This document shows, in pieces, positions 54,949-64,000 of a DNA stretch of 64,000 nt; the stretch's first letter is position 1, and each line of letters begins with the position of its first letter. The DNA is taken from NCBI RefSeq assembly GCF_038452265.1, contig NZ_CP151843.1, positions 1,240,001 through 1,304,000 of the forward strand, in the 5' to 3' direction. The translations under genes were made by a program, and so were the position numbers. A model generated the notes under the pieces. That model was not told the origin of the DNA. It did no database searches and worked only from the letters and a program-made list of their open reading frames with translations. Source of the stretch: Vibrio diazotrophicus (GTDB lineage Bacteria > Pseudomonadota > Gammaproteobacteria > Enterobacterales > Vibrionaceae).

Positions 54949-56055
54949 ATGATCAAATATCGCATCCCAGCGCTATTGCTTGCGCTAAGCCCTCTTTGGG
55001 TAGCTGCATCGGTGAACGCAGAACAAGTAACACAGGCTGATCCTGTGGCGAGCATCGATGAGAAGATAAGTATCAAACAAAATGAAATTGACACGATTTC
55101 TTCAGACTATGAAGCGGAAGGTGCCAAACTTCAACAATTGAAAAATGAAGAAGAACGCCTCCAACGTGAAGCAGATGAATTAGATGCGAAGCGTAATAGA
55201 GCAAAATCAGCTCTAGATAAACAATACTCACGTCTATTGGATGATCCTGAAACTGACCTGATTACCTTCCAAAAGAAATACCAAGAAACTTGGGCTGCGG
55301 TAAAACAGAATCAGTCTGAAAAGTTAGCCAACGAACAGGCTGTGACAGAAAGCGAAATGCGTTTGTCTCAGATTAAGCAGAAACAAGCTCGCTTAAAAAC
55401 TGAATTTGCCAACTTGGAAGAAAGCCGTATTGAAGCGCGCGTTAAGCGCCTTGAAGCTGAACTTCGTGAAAGCAGTGTTTTAGAAACAAGCTACAAAACC
55501 GCCTGTTCTACAACGATGACGCTTGGCGAATGTGCTAACCAAGGCAAATACCTGACTAAGCAAAAAGCTGTTAAAACGTTTCGTGCTAAATTGCTGGACG
55601 GTGTGACTGAATCTACGCTTGTTAAGCAAAACACCAACGGTGTTGAACTCAACATTCACGTTCAAGAAAGCCAAATCATCAAGAGTGGTTTTGAAGGCAA
55701 CAACGATTACACCACTCAAATGCAAGCTCAGTTACAAGCGAAACCTGAAGCAGTCGCAGCGTGTAAGTTGCTGAATGTTTCTACTCGCTACTGCCTACAA
55801 GGCGCAGCTGACGAGAGCGCAAACAAAAAGAACGATAAACAGTGGGCAAATGTCACTGTTCGTTCAGACCAATATAACGATTCTGTGACCATCAATGGTA
55901 TTAACTATGGTAGTACTCCTGTAGAAATCGTTCTACCAGCGGGTCGTCATCAAGTCACTGTGTCTAAAGACGGTTTTGAAACTTACAACCGTGTTATCAC
56001 TGTGAATGGCAACGATTCTATCTGGGTAAAACTAAGACCAAACAAAAACGGCTAG
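54949..56055 (+). CDS. exported coiled-coil protein with C-terminal PEGA domain
   Basis: 368 residues from ATG 54949 (AGGGACC upstream; TTG 54934 is less likely). Sec signal peptide, cleavage after VNA near residue 24. A long coiled coil (about 30-170, Glu/Lys/Gln-rich), then a conserved middle domain with a Cys pair ('CSTTMTLGEC'), then a PEGA domain (about 310-365, 'VTINGINYGSTPVEIVLPAG'). PEGA domains are found in surface-associated proteins. Paralogue of the next gene over its whole length. Function unknown. Confidence 0.78.
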   Translation: MIKYRIPALLLALSPLWVAASVNAEQVTQADPVASIDEKISIKQNEIDTISSDYEAEGAKLQQLKNEEERLQREADELDAKRNRAKSALDKQYSRLLDDPETDLITFQKKYQETWAAVKQNQSEKLANEQAVTESEMRLSQIKQKQARLKTEFANLEESRIEARVKRLEAELRESSVLETSYKTACSTTMTLGECANQGKYLTKQKAVKTFRAKLLDGVTESTLVKQNTNGVELNIHVQESQIIKSGFEGNNDYTTQMQAQLQAKPEAVAACKLLNVSTRYCLQGAADESANKKNDKQWANVTVRSDQYNDSVTINGINYGSTPVEIVLPAGRHQVTVSKDGFETYNRVITVNGNDSIWVKLRPNKNG

Positions 56056-56113
56056 GCGACGGAATACAGTGATTTTTCTGTGATGATTCACAAAGCTGAT
56101 AAATAAGGCTATG

Positions 56114-56177
56114 TTAAAACGCCATTTTGTTACCAAGTTATTGAAAGATAACTTCTGACAAAATGGCGTTTTCGTTT
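56114..56177 (+). terminator. long two-part hairpin between the PEGA genes
   Basis: 15-bp perfect outer stem (56116-56130 with 56158-56172) enclosing a second 7-bp stem (AAGTTAT/ATAACTT), then TTCGTTT. Strong terminator or structured element. Confidence 0.75.
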
Positions 56178-56222
56178 AGAATAGCCAAAACATTTTTTAA
56201 AACTTAACTGAAGTAGACAACA

Positions 56223-58046
56223 ATGCGACAAGGTTTATCCGCTCTTCTAATAGCACTCTCACCTTGCTTAATGGCGACATCGACGTTGGCAGAAGGAACG
56301 CCTTCCTCTGTAATGGCCATTGATGACGCGCTGTTCAGTAAACATTCAGAGTTGCAGGATGCAAAAAAGGCAACCCAGTCCGATCAGACTGCTGTCGACA
56401 ATCAACAACAAGAATTGGATCGTCTTAATCAACTGACAGTCAAACTCGATGCGAAGCTAAAAACAGCGAAAGCAAATTTGGAGCGCGACTATCTCAAAAT
56501 GATAGATGAACCGGATCTTGACATAATGCCTTCGCAACAGGCGTATCAAGATGCGTGGTCTGAAGTGAAGCAGAACCAAAAGTCTCGCTTAGAAGCTGAA
56601 CAAAAGCTGCAAGAACTGCAAACAGCCCTGGCTCAGAAAAAATCTGCGCAAGGCGTTATTGAGCAGAACATAGCAGGTTTAGAGCAAGACAAACTTCGCG
56701 CTCGTGTGGAACGTTTGCGTGAAGAACTAAAACGCACAGGCGAACAAAAAGTCAGCTTTACCAACACCTGTAACGCGGACATGACATTAGCTCAATGTAG
56801 CAGCCAGACAAATGAACTCGGGCTACAAAAAGCGGTTAAACAGTTCCAGAACTGGCTTGTGGACGAGACCAGCGAATCAGCTATCGTCAAACAATACCTA
56901 TCTGATGTTTCTCTCAATATTCATGTTCTAAAGCACTCTGTTGTTGAATCTGGCTTCTCAGATGGCAGCAAATTCCGCACCGTGATTTCAGCCCAGCTTG
57001 ATGCTCGTCCTGCTGAAAATGCACCTTGTAAGCTTCTTAACTTAGATTCCCAATACTGTTTTGCACCGGGTGAAGGTAATCAGACTGGTGAGAAGCAAAA
57101 AGAAGTAGCTTGGGTAAGCCTTTCAGTACGTTCAAATCAATATGCAGACAGAGTCATCGTTGATGGCGTTCAATATGGCAGTACGCCTGTAGAAGTGCTG
57201 ATGCCCGTTGGTAAACATCACATCATCATTGAGAAAGAAGGCTATCGCTCTTTCAACAGTGAAATTGAAGTTACAGCAGACCAGACGCTACGTGCAGTCC
57301 TGAACGAATATGAAAACGTTTTGAAACCGGGTCATAAGTTTGCAGATTCATTGAAGGGCAATGCAAAAGCCCCTGAGATGATCACCATGATAAAAGGTGA
57401 ATATCTGCTGGGTGATCAAGCTTCAAGACAAATTCGCCTTGATCATGCTTTCGCATTGAGTGCGACACCAATTACTGTCGGTCAGTTTGAGACATTCGTG
57501 AATCAAACCAGCTACCAAACAGATGCAGAGCTTAAAAACATCTGTATTACGGTCGACAATTCTGAAGTGACTCCTATAGCCGAAAGTTATTGGCGTAATC
57601 CAGGCTTCAAACAATCGGCTCAATCACCTGCCGTCTGTATCAGCAAAAATGATGCGGTCGCCTACACACGTTGGCTTTCTCAACAAACGGGTTTCAAATA
57701 CCGTTTACCAAGTGAAGATGAGTGGGAAATTGCCGCTCGTTCAGGTAGCCAAAACGGCTACTGGTGGGGCGATAACTTTGGGTCAGGTAAAGCGAATACT
57801 GGTTGGGGTGGTACTCAGTGGTCCAATAAGAGTACGTCTCCAGTGAGAGCATTTGAACCTAACCGTCTAGGCTTCTACGACATGGTGGGTAACGTGTGGG
57901 AATGGACCAACGATGAAAGAGGCATGGCTAAAGGTGGTGCTTGGATCTTCTCACCTGAGATGGCAAAAGCAGACAAACAGCTATTTATAGGACCTTCCAC
58001 TGCAGCCAACTATGTGGGTTTCCGTATCCTACGTGAGCTGGAATAA
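56223..58046 (+). CDS. exported coiled-coil/PEGA protein with FGE/SUMF1-like domain
   Basis: 607 residues. Signal peptide (about 1-24), coiled coil, Cys-pair domain ('CNADMTLAQC') and PEGA domain as in its upstream paralogue, then a formylglycine-generating-enzyme-like domain (about 380-607: 'MIKGEYLLGD', 'PITVGQFETFV', 'YRLPSEDEWEIAAR', 'GFYDMVGNVWEWT', 'GGAW', 'VGFRIL'). The catalytic Cys pair of true FGE near the C-terminus is missing, so a binding or structural role is more likely than sulfatase activation. Weak ribosome site. Confidence 0.82.
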   Translation: MRQGLSALLIALSPCLMATSTLAEGTPSSVMAIDDALFSKHSELQDAKKATQSDQTAVDNQQQELDRLNQLTVKLDAKLKTAKANLERDYLKMIDEPDLDIMPSQQAYQDAWSEVKQNQKSRLEAEQKLQELQTALAQKKSAQGVIEQNIAGLEQDKLRARVERLREELKRTGEQKVSFTNTCNADMTLAQCSSQTNELGLQKAVKQFQNWLVDETSESAIVKQYLSDVSLNIHVLKHSVVESGFSDGSKFRTVISAQLDARPAENAPCKLLNLDSQYCFAPGEGNQTGEKQKEVAWVSLSVRSNQYADRVIVDGVQYGSTPVEVLMPVGKHHIIIEKEGYRSFNSEIEVTADQTLRAVLNEYENVLKPGHKFADSLKGNAKAPEMITMIKGEYLLGDQASRQIRLDHAFALSATPITVGQFETFVNQTSYQTDAELKNICITVDNSEVTPIAESYWRNPGFKQSAQSPAVCISKNDAVAYTRWLSQQTGFKYRLPSEDEWEIAARSGSQNGYWWGDNFGSGKANTGWGGTQWSNKSTSPVRAFEPNRLGFYDMVGNVWEWTNDERGMAKGGAWIFSPEMAKADKQLFIGPSTAANYVGFRILRELE

Positions 58047-58069
58047 GCAATATACGAGCAACAAATGTG

Positions 58070-58101
58070 ACAAAAGGGGGAATATATTCCCCCTTTTCTT
58101 T
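58070..58101. terminator. bidirectional terminator between PEGA gene and pdxH
   Basis: 12-bp stem 58072-58083 / 58086-58097 with A and T tails. Confidence 0.85.
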
Positions 58102-58135
58102 TGCTCAAATTCTTTTAGCGAAAGTAACAAACTAA

Positions 58136-58771
58136 TTATGGTGCTAAACGGTCAACCGTCCACGTGTCGTTTGTTTTGCTGAATAAGAAACGGTCATGTA
58201 AACGATGTTCCCCACCCTGCCAAAATTCAATACTCTCAGGTCTAATACGATATCCCCCCCAAAAACTAGGAACAGGAATCTCACCATTAGCGAATTTCTG
58301 TTTCAATTCTAAATATTTACCTTCGAGAATACCGCGAGCCGAAATACGACTACTTTGATGGCTCGCGATAGCGGCAATTTGGCTGTCTTTCGGACGAGAA
58401 GTGAAATACTTCATATTTTCTAGTGCACTCAGTTTTTCTGCCGTACCAGTAATATGAACTTGTCTTTCTAAAGGATGCCAAGGGAAATGGATACTGACTT
58501 TGTTGTTATGTTCAATATGCTGCGCTTTTCTGCTTCCCAAGTTGGTATAGAAAACGAAACCATTTTTATCTAAGTTCTTCAGCAGAACAATACGTTGAAA
58601 AGGCTGACCATTTTGATCAACGGTCGCAACCGTCATCGCTGTCGGGTCAGTTAATTTTGCATCAATCGCTTGTTGTAACCATAAGTTAAACTGGTCAATG
58701 GGATCGGCAAGCAAATCCTTACGTCTCAAACCACCTCGGATGTACTCACGGCGAATATCTGAAAGATCCAT
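58136..58771 (-). CDS. pdxH: pyridoxamine/pyridoxine 5'-phosphate oxidase
   Basis: 211 residues, FMN-dependent last step of pyridoxal phosphate supply. 'MDLSDIRREYIRGGL', 'RIVLLKNLDKNGFVFYTN', 'RKAQHIEHN', and the C-terminal 'WGGYRIRPESIEFWQGG' with 'RLHDRF' are diagnostic. ATG 58771 has AAGGAG 5 bases upstream; the open frame to 58903 is only leader. Confidence 0.94.
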   Translation of the reverse strand: MDLSDIRREYIRGGLRRKDLLADPIDQFNLWLQQAIDAKLTDPTAMTVATVDQNGQPFQRIVLLKNLDKNGFVFYTNLGSRKAQHIEHNNKVSIHFPWHPLERQVHITGTAEKLSALENMKYFTSRPKDSQIAAIASHQSSRISARGILEGKYLELKQKFANGEIPVPSFWGGYRIRPESIEFWQGGEHRLHDRFLFSKTNDTWTVDRLAP

Positions 58772-59054
58772 TTCTACTCCTTGTAATTTTTTGCCGATTG
58801 TCCTCTGAACTGTTACAGAACTCAAGCGATTCACCCGCAGATAGTAATAACGGCGAGAAATTATGAACTTAACTAAAGTTAAGAAAAACAGCTCACAGAC
58901 CAAATAAGCACATTAACAATTCAACAAATCTATCGAAAAAACGAATGAATTCAAAAATTAAATGGAAATAGCTATACGCATTCCATAATTAACATTTATT
59001 CTTATAGGTAAATCAATAAGCGATTAGTTACGAACCGCAATATCAAGGAACACC

Positions 59055-60446
59055 ATGAGCAAGAGTAGTTATAATAAGCTCTCCGCGACAGAACTCGAGT
59101 ATGTCGACGACCAAACAGCCGCACTGCTTCTAAACACTCCGAGTAGTGCGAGGGTAATGCTTTGGGTGATGATCGCTTTTTTTATCGCTGCTTCCGCATG
59201 GGCATCTTGGGCCGAAATAGATCAAGTCACTCGAGGCCAAGGAAAAGTCGTTCCTTCCTCTCAAGTCCAAGTCATCCAAAACTTGGAAGGCGGTTTGGTA
59301 AAGCAGATTTTGGTTCGCGAAGGCGAACAAGTTCAAAAAGGCCAACAACTGATCTTAATTGATGACACTCGCTTCCGTTCAGATTTCCGCGAACGTGAAC
59401 AACAGGTAGCCAACTTAACAGCAAACGTGCTGCAGCTCTCCGCGACACTTTCCAGTGTCACTATCGACGAAGACTTTTCTGAGAACAATTGGGAGAACAG
59501 TGTTCGTATTGATTACAACAAGCTTGCCTTCCCTCCCCTGCTCAAGGATACACAGCCTGAGCTGGTGGCTCGTCAACGTGCAGAATATCAACAAGATTTG
59601 GATAATTTGAGAAACCAAATTTCTGTAATGACACAGCAAGTTAAGCAGAAGCAGCAAGAGCTGATAGAGATTCAAGCGCGAATCAAGAACCTTCGACAAA
59701 GCTATGATTTTGCTAATAAAGAATTGGAAATCACAAAACCTTTAGCCGATGAAGGCGTGGTGCCACGTATTGAGCTGCTGAAACTGCAACGTCAGGTGAA
59801 CGACACCCGTCGTGAACTCACTTCCAGCGAACTAAAAGTGCCGGTATTGAGGTCAAACATTCGCGAAGCGATGTTAAGCCGAATTGATACCGCACAGAAA
59901 TTCCGTTCTCAGCAGCAACAAGAGCTTAACCAAATTCAAGATAAGCTCTCTTCGATGACAGAGTCTGCGGTGGGATTGGAAGACCGTGTAAACCGAACTG
60001 TGGTTGTTTCACCGGTTACAGGTACTGTGAAAACACTGAATGTAAATACCGTGGGCGGTGTTATCCAGCCGGGTATGGATATCGTCGAGATAGTACCGAC
60101 AGAAGACACACTGCTTGTGGAAGCACAGATAGCTCCTCAGGATATCGCGTTCCTACGCCCTGATTTACACGCAATTGTGAAATTCAGCGCTTACGATTTT
60201 ACTAAATACGGTGGTTTAGAAGGCACTCTAGAACATATCAGCGCCGATACCACCCAAGACGAAGAAGGCAACAGTTTCTATTTGGTTCGAGTGCGTACCA
60301 CTGAGACGTCGTTTGGTCACGATGAAAATCTGCCCATTATTCCGGGAATGACAGCATCGATTGACATCATTACCGGCAAACGAACAGTGATGGAGTACCT
60401 ACTTGAACCGATTCTTAGAGCAAAGACAAACGCCTTGCGGGAATAA
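59055..60446 (+). CDS. lapC: type I secretion membrane-fusion protein, LapC/HlyD family
   Basis: 463 residues. One membrane helix near 36-55, a lipoyl half-motif ('QNLEGGLVKQILVREGEQV'), long coiled coil (about 110-300), the second half ('VSPVTGTVKTLNVNTVGGVI') and a C-terminal beta-barrel ('IIPGMTASIDIITG'). It links the inner-membrane ATPase (63099 on) to an outer-membrane TolC-type pore to secrete a large adhesin. Start of the lap operon; next gene after 56 bases. Ribosome site AAGGA. Confidence 0.87.
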   Translation: MSKSSYNKLSATELEYVDDQTAALLLNTPSSARVMLWVMIAFFIAASAWASWAEIDQVTRGQGKVVPSSQVQVIQNLEGGLVKQILVREGEQVQKGQQLILIDDTRFRSDFREREQQVANLTANVLQLSATLSSVTIDEDFSENNWENSVRIDYNKLAFPPLLKDTQPELVARQRAEYQQDLDNLRNQISVMTQQVKQKQQELIEIQARIKNLRQSYDFANKELEITKPLADEGVVPRIELLKLQRQVNDTRRELTSSELKVPVLRSNIREAMLSRIDTAQKFRSQQQQELNQIQDKLSSMTESAVGLEDRVNRTVVVSPVTGTVKTLNVNTVGGVIQPGMDIVEIVPTEDTLLVEAQIAPQDIAFLRPDLHAIVKFSAYDFTKYGGLEGTLEHISADTTQDEEGNSFYLVRVRTTETSFGHDENLPIIPGMTASIDIITGKRTVMEYLLEPILRAKTNALRE

Positions 60447-60502
60447 TACCGAATGCTCAAGCACGAACTGACCCATTTCAACAATAGTGATTGGGATACG
60501 CT

Positions 60503-61165
60503 ATGAAGCGCTGGCTAGCTGCAACGCTTATCCTAATGACATCATCCATATCACTGGCTCTCAGCAAACAGGAGCAACAGTGGATTGATGCTGTCTCTGC
60601 GACCTATGGTCAAAGAGCGGGTAAGCGCGTGGCGACTTGGCGTTCAGAAATGTCCCGTTATAAAGGTTTGTCAGAAAAAGAACAATTAACTCAAGTGAAC
60701 CGCTTTTTTAACCAGCTTTATTTCGTTAATGATATCCAGCTATGGGGTAAAAACGATTACTGGGCAACACCGTTGGAATTTCTCGGCAGTAATGCAGGCG
60801 ACTGTGAAGACTTCACGATTGCAAAGTATTTCTCCCTGCTCGAACTTGGCGTATCGGATATCAAACTGCGCCTCGTGTACGTTAAAGCCATCGAACTTAA
60901 CCAGTTCCACATGGTTCTTGCTTACTACTCAACACCGAATGCTGAACCGTTGATTTTGGACAACATCAACGGCGAAATTAAACCCGCTTCAACTCGTAGA
61001 GACTTGTTACCTATATACAGTTTCAACGGTAAAAACTTGTGGCTAATGAAATCTAAGAACGGCCAGCTTGCTGGTGACTCTTCACGTCTTAGCCTTTGGA
61101 ATGATTTACGCGCTCGCGAGCGCTCTCTTAAACTGAATAAACCACTAATCAGTTACGATGAGTAG
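60503..61165 (+). CDS. lapG: LapG-type periplasmic cysteine protease
   Basis: 220 residues with signal peptide (1-20). Transglutaminase-like cysteine proteinase with catalytic triad Cys101 ('GDCEDF'), His136 ('QFHMVLAY') and Asp153 ('LDNINGE'). LapG cuts the N-terminal anchor of a large RTX adhesin to release cells from biofilm and needs calcium. It is followed after 5 bases by lapD, its inhibitor. ATG 60503 chosen; a TTG at 60491 is less likely. Confidence 0.92.
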   Translation: MKRWLAATLILMTSSISLALSKQEQQWIDAVSATYGQRAGKRVATWRSEMSRYKGLSEKEQLTQVNRFFNQLYFVNDIQLWGKNDYWATPLEFLGSNAGDCEDFTIAKYFSLLELGVSDIKLRLVYVKAIELNQFHMVLAYYSTPNAEPLILDNINGEIKPASTRRDLLPIYSFNGKNLWLMKSKNGQLAGDSSRLSLWNDLRARERSLKLNKPLISYDE

Positions 61166-61170
61166 GTACT

Positions 61171-63081
61171 ATGACACTATATAAACAACTGGTCGCAGGG
61201 ATGATAACTGTATTTGTTCTGCTGTTAGCTTCGGTATTCGTTATCGAATTTAACACGACTCGTGACAACTTAGAGCAGCAACAACGCTCTGAAGTGAGTA
61301 ATACGATCAATACCGTTGGTTTAGCTCTCGCACCTTACCTTGAGAAAAAAGATACTGTAGCGGTTGAGTCTGTTATCAATGCTCTATTTGATGGAAGTAC
61401 CTACTCGCTAGTTAGGTTGAAGTTTCTCGACGACGACCAACAGATTGAACGTGCATACCCTATCAAGCCTAGTTCGGTTCCTGTTTGGTTTACGAACCTA
61501 AATTTATTTCAACCGATTACTGACCAACGCGTCGTCACCAGTGGCTGGATGCAACTTGCAGAAGTCGAAATCATCAGCCACCCTGGTGAAGCTTATACAC
61601 AGTTATGGAATGCGCTTATTCGTCTGAGTATTGCTTTCGGCGCAATCTTCTTTGCTGGTTTGGTGGCGATTTCCATCATCGTCAGACGCGCACTTCGTCC
61701 ATTACAAATGATCGTCAATAAGATGGAACAAGTGGCTCGCAACTATTTTGGCGATCCGCTTCCACTACCAAAAACCAAAGATCTTATTTCTGTGGTGGAA
61801 GGTATAAATAGTATGTCTGCGCAAGTTGAAAAGTCTTTCAAAGCGCAAGCACAAGAGGCTCAACAACTTCGTGAGCGTGCTTATATTGACCCTGTTTCTC
61901 ATCTAGGCAACCGAGCTTACTACATGAACCAGCTCAATAGCTGGTTGGCAGAAAGTGCAATTGGTGGCGTCGCTATTCTTCAAGCTCAATTTATCAAAGA
62001 ACTTTATGAAGAAAAGGGCTATGAAGCGGGAGATGGCATGATTGGCAACTTAGCTGAGCATTTAAAAGTCACACTTTCCGCACCAAACACCACCATTGCC
62101 CGTATCTCTACCGATGAGTTTGGTTTCATTCTGCCGAACATGGACGAAGGCGAACTAAAAATGGTCGCTGAGAGTATCTTCGGCTGCGTTCAGGATATCA
62201 GTGCAGACCCTACAGGCATGACTCAAGAGAAAGTCTATCTGGGCATTGTACATAACCAGAGCAAGAAAAATTCAACACAGATACTTTCGTTGCTAGATAA
62301 CGCAGTCGCGGCTTCTAAGGCCAACGCGGAAGTGAAATATGGCTTTATCAAAGCGGAATCAGACCAAGTCATTATGGGTAAACAACAGTGGAAAGCACTG
62401 GTTGAAGAAGCCATGCACAACGACTGGTTCCAATACCGCTTTCAGGCGGCTAATGATGGCTGGGGTGAGACCTTCCACCGTGAAGTGTTCTCTGCGATTG
62501 ATAACGGTGAACAACGCTATACCGCCAACCAATATCTGTTTGCTCTTGAACAGTTAAATGCAAGCCACCAGTTCGATGAATACGTCATTGATAAAATGAT
62601 TGAGAAGCTAGAGGCGAACGAGTTTAACGCGCCACTGGCGATCAACATCGCTCAAAGCAGTATTGAACAGCCAAGCTTTATCCGCTGGATCACGCAAAAA
62701 CTGGCCAAACATAAAGAGGTTTGCGCCTTGCTCCACTTTGAGATACCAGAAAGCTGTTTTATCAATGCGCCACATCATACGGCACTGTTCTGCAACGCGA
62801 TTCGCTCTGCAGGGGCTGAGTTTGGTGTCGATAACTATGGACGTAATTTCCAGTCTTTGGATTACATCAACGAATTTAGACCTAAATACGTGAAGCTGGA
62901 TTATCTGTTTACTCACCACTTAGACGATGAGAAGCAGAAGTTCACTTTAACCTCTATTTCAAGAACTGCGCATAACCTAGGTATTAAGACCATCGCTTCT
63001 CGCGTTGAAACTCAGGCTCAGTTGGATTTCCTATCGGAACACTTTATTGAAGTATTCCAAGGTTTCATCGTTGATAAATAA
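61171..63081 (+). CDS. lapD: LapD-type c-di-GMP receptor (degenerate GGDEF-EAL)
   Basis: 636 residues. N-terminal membrane helix, periplasmic LapD/MoxY domain (about 25-150, holds LapG), second helix (about 150-172), HAMP ('RRALRPLQMIVNKMEQVARN'), then GGDEF with ISTDEF in place of GGDEF and an EAL domain lacking the EAL triad. These losses fit a receptor, not an enzyme: with c-di-GMP bound, LapD sequesters LapG and the adhesin stays on the surface. Confidence 0.92.
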   Translation: MTLYKQLVAGMITVFVLLLASVFVIEFNTTRDNLEQQQRSEVSNTINTVGLALAPYLEKKDTVAVESVINALFDGSTYSLVRLKFLDDDQQIERAYPIKPSSVPVWFTNLNLFQPITDQRVVTSGWMQLAEVEIISHPGEAYTQLWNALIRLSIAFGAIFFAGLVAISIIVRRALRPLQMIVNKMEQVARNYFGDPLPLPKTKDLISVVEGINSMSAQVEKSFKAQAQEAQQLRERAYIDPVSHLGNRAYYMNQLNSWLAESAIGGVAILQAQFIKELYEEKGYEAGDGMIGNLAEHLKVTLSAPNTTIARISTDEFGFILPNMDEGELKMVAESIFGCVQDISADPTGMTQEKVYLGIVHNQSKKNSTQILSLLDNAVAASKANAEVKYGFIKAESDQVIMGKQQWKALVEEAMHNDWFQYRFQAANDGWGETFHREVFSAIDNGEQRYTANQYLFALEQLNASHQFDEYVIDKMIEKLEANEFNAPLAINIAQSSIEQPSFIRWITQKLAKHKEVCALLHFEIPESCFINAPHHTALFCNAIRSAGAEFGVDNYGRNFQSLDYINEFRPKYVKLDYLFTHHLDDEKQKFTLTSISRTAHNLGIKTIASRVETQAQLDFLSEHFIEVFQGFIVDK

Positions 63082-63098
63082 GGATAAAGGTCAGTTTA

Positions 63099-64000
63099 AT
63101 GCAAGATACGCTACTTAATTCACTGGTCTATGTGAGTCGTTATTATGGATTGGCGAATTCACCTGATGCGTTAATCAATGGATTACCGCTGACAGATGGC
63201 AAGCTGACACCGTTTCTTTTCCCCCGCGCTGCAGAGCGTGCGGGGCTTATCGCCAAAGAAAACCGTTCGACTCTGAAAGAGATCCCTCGCTTAGTTTTTC
63301 CTGTGATTCTCCTGCTGCGGGGAAATGAAGCCTGTGTTCTCAACAGCATTAACGAAGAGAAACAAGAGGCCGAGATTGTTACTGCTGAGTCCGGAATGGT
63401 GCCGATTGCTTACCCGTTAGAAGAGTTAAATGCCCGCTTTATTGGGCGTTACTTCATGGTGAAGAAGCAGTTTCGCTACGATGAACGTTCACCAGAAATT
63501 CTCAAGACCCGTGAAGGACACTGGTTCTGGGGCACAATTTGGCAATCAAAGCGCATTTATCGTGATGTGATGTTCGCATCGCTGCTGATAAACCTGTTTG
63601 CTATCGCGGCACCGATGTTTACTCGGTTAGTGTATGACAAAGTGCTTCCTAACCTTGCTTTTGAAACCTTGTGGGTTTTGGCTAGTGGTGTGTTTGTTAT
63701 ATTTCTGTTCGACTTCACATTGAAGATGCTTCGCAACTATTTTATTGATGTCGCAGGTAAGAAGTCGGACATCCTCATCTCTTCAAAACTGTTTAGTAAA
63801 GTGATGGGAATTAGAATGGAGTCACGCCCGCCATCGGTGGGCGCATTTGCTCGTCATCTTCAAGAGTTTGAGTCCATAAGAGAGTTCTTCACTTCAGCGA
63901 CCGTTTCATCGCTAATTGATCTGCCGTTTTCGATTCTATTTCTGATCATTATTTGGTTAATGGCTGGCGATCTGGTTTACGTACCGATTATCGGTGTGTG
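63099..64000 (+). CDS. lapB: type I secretion ATPase/permease LapB (5' part)
   Basis: First 300 codons; the gene runs off the window. Start ATG 63099, 17 bases after lapD. The N-terminal domain (about 1-130) is C39-peptidase-like but lacks the catalytic Cys ('VSRYYGLANSPDAL'), as in transporters of uncleaved RTX adhesins. Membrane segments begin near residue 160 ('DVMFASLLINLFAIAAPMF'). The ATPase domain is outside the window. Works with the LapC protein; the adhesin gene is not seen. Confidence 0.85.
   Translation, partial: MQDTLLNSLVYVSRYYGLANSPDALINGLPLTDGKLTPFLFPRAAERAGLIAKENRSTLKEIPRLVFPVILLLRGNEACVLNSINEEKQEAEIVTAESGMVPIAYPLEELNARFIGRYFMVKKQFRYDERSPEILKTREGHWFWGTIWQSKRIYRDVMFASLLINLFAIAAPMFTRLVYDKVLPNLAFETLWVLASGVFVIFLFDFTLKMLRNYFIDVAGKKSDILISSKLFSKVMGIRMESRPPSVGAFARHLQEFESIREFFTSATVSSLIDLPFSILFLIIIWLMAGDLVYVPIIGV

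Noticed and set aside
1..64000. tRNA, rRNA, CRISPR arrays, insertion sequences, prophage
   Set aside because: Looked for by eye at gene borders and intergenic regions; none found.

Overview
The window looks like a stretch of a Vibrio chromosome, probably the smaller second one. The gene content (LamB/MalM maltoporin genes, a put cluster, PdxH beside a LapC-LapG-LapD-LapB adhesin-control locus, several HD-GYP proteins, CtlX, a DUF2057 protein) and, from memory, the order put - PEGA proteins - pdxH - lap resemble chromosome 2 of Vibrio cholerae. Unlike most vibrios it carries a nitrogenase cluster, so a diazotrophic Vibrio (V. diazotrophicus or V. natriegens type) is the best guess. No tRNA, rRNA, CRISPR array, insertion sequence or prophage was seen.

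Layout. 1-522: end of a MalS-like alpha-amylase. 593-5286: a minus-strand peptide/metal-type ABC importer (binding protein, two permeases, one protein with two ATPase domains) behind a good Fur box. 5401-7882: a small helical protein, an Hsp20 chaperone and a Thr/Glu-rich one-pass membrane protein. 7938-15436: alpha-glucan use, with a LysR regulator divergent from a DexB-type glucosidase, malM and lamB, and a GlgX-type debranching enzyme; MalT-like boxes lie between lamB and glgX. 15556-25178: mixed genes (NIT-like helical protein, GNAT, histidine phosphatase, GAF/HD-GYP, CtlX, ABC exporter, DUF445, Tat-exported PhoX). 25716-29852: a very large formate dehydrogenase fused to a GltD-like flavin module. 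29961-35126: IclR regulator with an arginase-fold protein that has lost most metal ligands, a DUF2057 protein, and two tandem double-HD-type HD-GYP proteins.

35402-45088 is the nif block on the minus strand, in two transcription units: nifH-nifD-nifK-nifT-nifY-DUF6129-like, and nifE-nifN-nifX-fdxB. Each unit starts at a recognisable sigma-54 promoter with a NifA site (TGT-N10-ACA) upstream and an IHF-like site between. A two-pass membrane protein (39357-39596) and a possible 20-codon ORF with a strong ribosome site (39711-39773) lie on the plus strand between the units. nifA, nifL, nifB, nifU, nifS, nifV, nifM, nifF and nifJ are not in the window.

45356-54497 is proline use: a coniferyl-aldehyde-type dehydrogenase, an Lrp regulator, a zinc-ribbon protein, putP (broken by a one-base frameshift as read), a stand-alone C-terminal PutA domain, putA without the DNA-binding domain, and an AraC regulator. 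54949-58046 holds two paralogous exported coiled-coil/PEGA proteins, the second with an added FGE/SUMF-like domain. 58136-64000 holds pdxH and the lap locus (periplasmic adaptor, LapG protease, LapD c-di-GMP receptor, start of the type I secretion ATPase). With three HD-GYP proteins and LapD, c-di-GMP signalling is a recurring theme.
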